9,386 bases of DNA from positions 1 through 9,386 of the forward strand of contig JAGAFH010000104.1 in assembly GCA_017612755.1 (NCBI GenBank), given 5' to 3'. Shown in pieces: positions 6,885 through 9,386 of the stretch. How positions within the stretch are numbered: position 1 is the first letter of the stretch; each line of letters starts with the position of its first letter. A program made the position numbers and the translations under genes. A model generated the notes under the pieces. That model made no database searches. It saw nothing but the letters and a program-made list of their open reading frames with translations, and was not told the origin of the DNA. The stretch comes from Clostridiales bacterium. Lineage in GTDB: Bacteria > Bacillota > Clostridia > Saccharofermentanales > Saccharofermentanaceae.

Positions 6885-6914
6885 GAGAATCTGTAAAAAT
6901 ATTCTCAAAAAACC
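6877..6914. repeat. Inverted repeat with 14-bp arms downstream of fabZ
   Basis: GGTTTTTTGAGAAT (6877-6890) and ATTCTCAAAAAACC (6901-6914) are exact reverse complements around a 10-nt loop. The left arm includes the T-run and the last two G of the upstream terminator stem, so the two structures cannot form together. It could stabilise the 3' end of the fab transcript, act as a terminator for reverse-strand transcription, or be a binding site. There is no gene on the reverse strand nearby to need a terminator. Confidence 0.65.
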
Positions 6915-6941
6915 AAATCAAAAACGGATTATTAGGGAATG

Positions 6942-6955
6942 CCTGCTGTTGCAGG
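6942..6955 (+). repeat. Small hairpin before the GH3 gene
   Basis: CCTGC (6942-6946), loop TGTT, GCAGG (6951-6955) form a 5-bp GC-rich stem 26 nt upstream of the GH3 start codon. No T-run follows. It may lie just upstream of the GH3 promoter or in its leader; its role is unknown. Confidence 0.35.
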
Positions 6956-6981
6956 ACCGGTTCTTACTGTAAAATAAGGCT

Positions 6982-9273
6982 ATGGATATAAGCGGCCTTA
7001 TCAATAAACTCGATAATAACGAAAAGGCATCGCTTTTATGCGGTGCCTCTTCTTTTAGGACTACCGGTGTTCCCGGGAAGGGAGTGCCGGGTGTGATGAT
7101 GCTGGACGGGGGGACCGGCATAAACTTTGAGCAGCTCTTTTCCGACCTTTATGTTTCTTATGCAAAAGAAAACGGATACACCCTCTCAGAGCTTGATAAT
7201 GCCTCCCATTTTTTCTTTGATGATGATAAGCTGGCCGAACATGAGATCAGCCTCAGAGACTACATCAGAGAGGATCTGAAGGCCCTTACGGGAGATGAGA
7301 TCATCTCTCCCGGATGTTACCCGCCCGGGATAGTCCTGGGATCCACCTGGAATCCGGATGTGGTTAGGGAAGTGGGAGAAGCTTTGGGATATGAGGCCCA
7401 AAGATATAAGATCGGCTGCCTTCTGGGAACGCCTAATGTGAACCTTCTGAGGGAGCCCCGAAACGGCAGGTTCTTTGAAGGATATTCGGAGGATCCTTAT
7501 CTTACGGGACGGCTCTCGTCAGAGCTGGTGAAGGGCGTGGAAAGCACAGGCGTTGCTTCTAATGTTAAGCATTATGCGGCCAATAACCTCGAGATAAACA
7601 GACTATGGATAGATGAACATATATCCCAAAGGGCCCTGCGGGAGATGTATCTTCCTGCCTTTAAGGAATGCGTGTCAGCCGGGGTATCTACGGTGATGGC
7701 AGCATATCCTTCCGTAAACGGGAAAAAGTGCGTGGAAAACAGGGAGCTTCTAAAGGATATCCTGAAGGATGAATGGGGCTTTAAAGGGCCCGTTATGACT
7801 GACTGGGGAGCCTGTACCGGTAAGACGGGAGATGCTGTTTCCGCAGGTACGGATATCTTTATGCCGGGACCCTGGGATCCTTCTGATATACTTGCTGCCC
7901 TTTCGGACGGAAGGATCACTTCTGATCAACTGGATGACGCGGTAAGAAGGGTGCTGGAACTTACTTTTAAGTGCGGAAAGATCTCTTCGGATCTTTGCTA
8001 TGAAGATTATGCGGAGAGGGGAGACCGGGCAGCTTATAAGGCAGCCTCTGAAGGTATCGTCCTTCTTAAGAATGATGATGTTCTTCCTGTTTCGTCTGAC
8101 CAGCCTCTCATGGCCTTTGGAAGAATATCTTTAAGGGACTGCGGCAGCGGCAGCGCCCAGGTCTTTACGGACAGGCATTATGATCTTTCAGTCTGCCTGA
8201 ATATCACTTCCGTTAACGATATGAGAGCCTGGGAAAGATCTTCTTCAGCCGTGGCTTTAGTGATCTGTTCACTGCCTTCTGCGGAAGGGACCGACAGGGC
8301 GGATCTTGAGATGGACGGGAAGACAAAGGAGATCTTAAGAAAGCTCATCTCATCTAAGACTTCCGACAGGAAGATCCTTCTTGTGCTCAATGTTCCCGGA
8401 CCTGTGACTCTTTCTGAATTTATTGATGATATCGATGGGGTCCTGCTTACTTACTACCCCGGAATGATGGGTGTTAAAGCTCTTTCTGATATTATTACCG
8501 GCAGGGTCAGTCCCTCGGGAAAACTTACGGTCACCTGGCCTTTGAGATATGAAGATACGCCGGCATTTCTTAACTATCCTGACGGGAAAATATGTAACTA
8601 CGGAGAGGGTATCTTCGTGGGCTACAGGGGATATGAAAAGAGAGAGATAAAGCCCCTGTTTCCTTTTGGCTTTGGCCTTTCCTATTCCTCCTTTAAGATC
8701 ACGGATGTGAAAGTGGTGGAGGACCGCCTTAAGAAAGGTGATGAGATAGTCCTTAAGTGCTCCCTGGAAAACGAAGGGCCTTATGATGCTTCTGAAGTGG
8801 TCCAGGTCTATATAGGAGATGTCAGATCCAGGCTCAGAAAGCCCGTAAAGGAACTTAGGGCTTTCGGGAAATATTTCCTTAAGGCGGGAGAGAGCCGGGA
8901 GCTGACTTTCCGTATCAGTACTTCAGATCTTGCGTCCTTTGATGAGGACTACGGAAAGTTCCTCCTGGAGGACGGCCTTTATGAGATCTTTGTGGGAACA
9001 TCTTCTTCAGATATCAGTGGAAAGACAACCGTCATGCTCCTTGAAGGTGATGAGGAGTACCGGCTCGGCACCGGATCATCCGTTGAAGAGATAAGATCTT
9101 ACGAAGATCTCTGGAAGATCCTGGAGGATGAGATAACTGCTCTCGGATGGGATATCAATGCCCTGGTGGCAGCCTCAAGATATGTGCCTTCCATGAAGAT
9201 CTCGGAAGTCTATCCAAATGCTTCTGAACTTAAGGGATTTATAAAGGCCTGCAGCGGAAAGAAGCGGGTTTGA
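6982..9273 (+). CDS. Glycoside hydrolase family 3 enzyme, probably beta-glucosidase type
   Basis: This 763-residue enzyme should release beta-linked sugar units by a retaining mechanism. There is no signal peptide, so it probably acts in the cytoplasm on imported oligosaccharides. The N-terminal catalytic barrel has Asp42 (MLDGGTG), GRFFEGYSEDPYL (162-174), KHYAANN (196-202) and the nucleophile Asp274 in GPVMTDWGA. The second domain begins at EGIVLLKNDDVLPV (about 357) and carries AEGTDRADLEM with Glu435, the likely acid/base. PFGFGLSYSSF (561-571) leads to a fibronectin III-like domain (about 585-675). About 65 further residues, mainly helical, follow it. Two oddities are a stretch of about 45 extra residues after Asp42, acidic and aromatic, and a shortened segment between GSGS (388-391) and the Glu435 loop. 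The start fits family N-termini, but its AAGG is only 2 nt from ATG. Exact substrate (glucoside, xyloside or other) cannot be told. Confidence 0.9.
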   Translation: MDISGLINKLDNNEKASLLCGASSFRTTGVPGKGVPGVMMLDGGTGINFEQLFSDLYVSYAKENGYTLSELDNASHFFFDDDKLAEHEISLRDYIREDLKALTGDEIISPGCYPPGIVLGSTWNPDVVREVGEALGYEAQRYKIGCLLGTPNVNLLREPRNGRFFEGYSEDPYLTGRLSSELVKGVESTGVASNVKHYAANNLEINRLWIDEHISQRALREMYLPAFKECVSAGVSTVMAAYPSVNGKKCVENRELLKDILKDEWGFKGPVMTDWGACTGKTGDAVSAGTDIFMPGPWDPSDILAALSDGRITSDQLDDAVRRVLELTFKCGKISSDLCYEDYAERGDRAAYKAASEGIVLLKNDDVLPVSSDQPLMAFGRISLRDCGSGSAQVFTDRHYDLSVCLNITSVNDMRAWERSSSAVALVICSLPSAEGTDRADLEMDGKTKEILRKLISSKTSDRKILLVLNVPGPVTLSEFIDDIDGVLLTYYPGMMGVKALSDIITGRVSPSGKLTVTWPLRYEDTPAFLNYPDGKICNYGEGIFVGYRGYEKREIKPLFPFGFGLSYSSFKITDVKVVEDRLKKGDEIVLKCSLENEGPYDASEVVQVYIGDVRSRLRKPVKELRAFGKYFLKAGESRELTFRISTSDLASFDEDYGKFLLEDGLYEIFVGTSSSDISGKTTVMLLEGDEEYRLGTGSSVEEIRSYEDLWKILEDEITALGWDINALVAASRYVPSMKISEVYPNASELKGFIKACSGKKRV

Positions 9274-9298
9274 CACTTATAGCCTTTGAATGTATCCT
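9270..9298 (+). promoter_or_regulatory. Promoter for the gene after GH3
   Basis: TTGACA (9270-9275) is a perfect -35 element, followed by a 17-bp spacer and TATCCT (9293-9298), a 4-of-6 match to the -10 consensus. The -35 overlaps the stop codon of the GH3 gene (TGA 9271-9273). Start of transcription would be near 9305, about 34 nt before the next ATG. This implies the downstream gene can be expressed apart from GH3. Confidence 0.55.
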
Positions 9299-9338
9299 CT
9301 TTTAAGTAAAAATAAGGATGACGGGGACAGGATATCTG

Positions 9339-9386
9339 ATGACTGATAGTCTTAAGCACAAAAAGATATATGACAGGCTCACAAAG
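9339..9386 (+). CDS. 5' end of a downstream gene, possibly a transcription regulator
   Basis: ATG 9339 begins 16 open codons, MTDSLKHKKIYDRLTK, running off the window. AGGA (9328-9331) lies 7 nt upstream, and a promoter is seen at 9270-9298. An in-frame ATG at 9318 is less likely because its only AAGG touches the start. The short basic KHKKIYDRLTK resembles the first helix of GntR-type regulators (xxIYxxLxxxI), which would make sense beside a sugar hydrolase, but 16 residues are far too few to assign a family. Confidence 0.45.
   Translation, partial: MTDSLKHKKIYDRLTK

Noticed and set aside
1..9386. CRISPR arrays, tRNA or rRNA genes, insertion sequences, phage or toxin-antitoxin systems
   Set aside because: No repeat-spacer pattern, cloverleaf, transposase or terminal repeats, or characteristic small paired genes were seen on either strand.

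Overview
The window looks like chromosomal DNA of a Gram-positive anaerobe of class Clostridia. Lachnospiraceae is my best guess, based on the overall look of the proteins, the strong AGGAGG-type ribosome binding sites, FabK as the only visible enoyl-ACP reductase, and an unsecreted GH3 glycosidase next door. All supported genes lie on the + strand.

Layout. (1) 1-1440 is visibly AT-rich and accessory-looking. It holds the 3' end of a protein with beta-propeller/RCC1-like strands (1-770), then a 125-residue membrane-anchored or secreted small protein (956-1333) that may be a truncated gene. (2) 1441-6884 is a compact type II fatty acid synthesis operon, fabH-fabK-fabD-fabG-fabF-fabZ, with gaps from a 1-nt overlap to 35 nt. 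It has a recognisable promoter and ends in an intrinsic terminator just after fabZ. (3) 6885-6981 is a structured intergenic stretch with a 14-bp-arm inverted repeat and a second small hairpin. (4) 6982-9273 encodes a 763-residue family 3 glycoside hydrolase with an atypical N-terminal insertion and a C-terminal extension. (5) 9270-9386 has a good promoter (TTGACA, 17 bp, TATCCT) and the first 16 codons of another gene.

How the genes work together. FabD loads malonate onto ACP. FabH makes the first condensation with an acyl-CoA primer. FabG, FabZ and FabK carry out reduction, dehydration and second reduction, and FabF runs the later condensations. The gene order matches the streptococcal/clostridial fab cluster, but both carrier-protein genes (acpP and accB) and the other acetyl-CoA carboxylase genes are missing from their usual places. 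The cell must supply ACP and malonyl-CoA from other loci.

The most informative non-coding signal is a near-perfect FabT-type operator (TTTGATTATCAAA core) placed over the -10 region and likely start site of the fab promoter, with a degenerate second copy 16 bp upstream. No MarR/FabT gene lies in the window, so the regulator would act from elsewhere. I found no wholly new system. The best leads are this operator, the stripped-down operon, the overlapping hairpins after fabZ, and the unusual GH3 enzyme.
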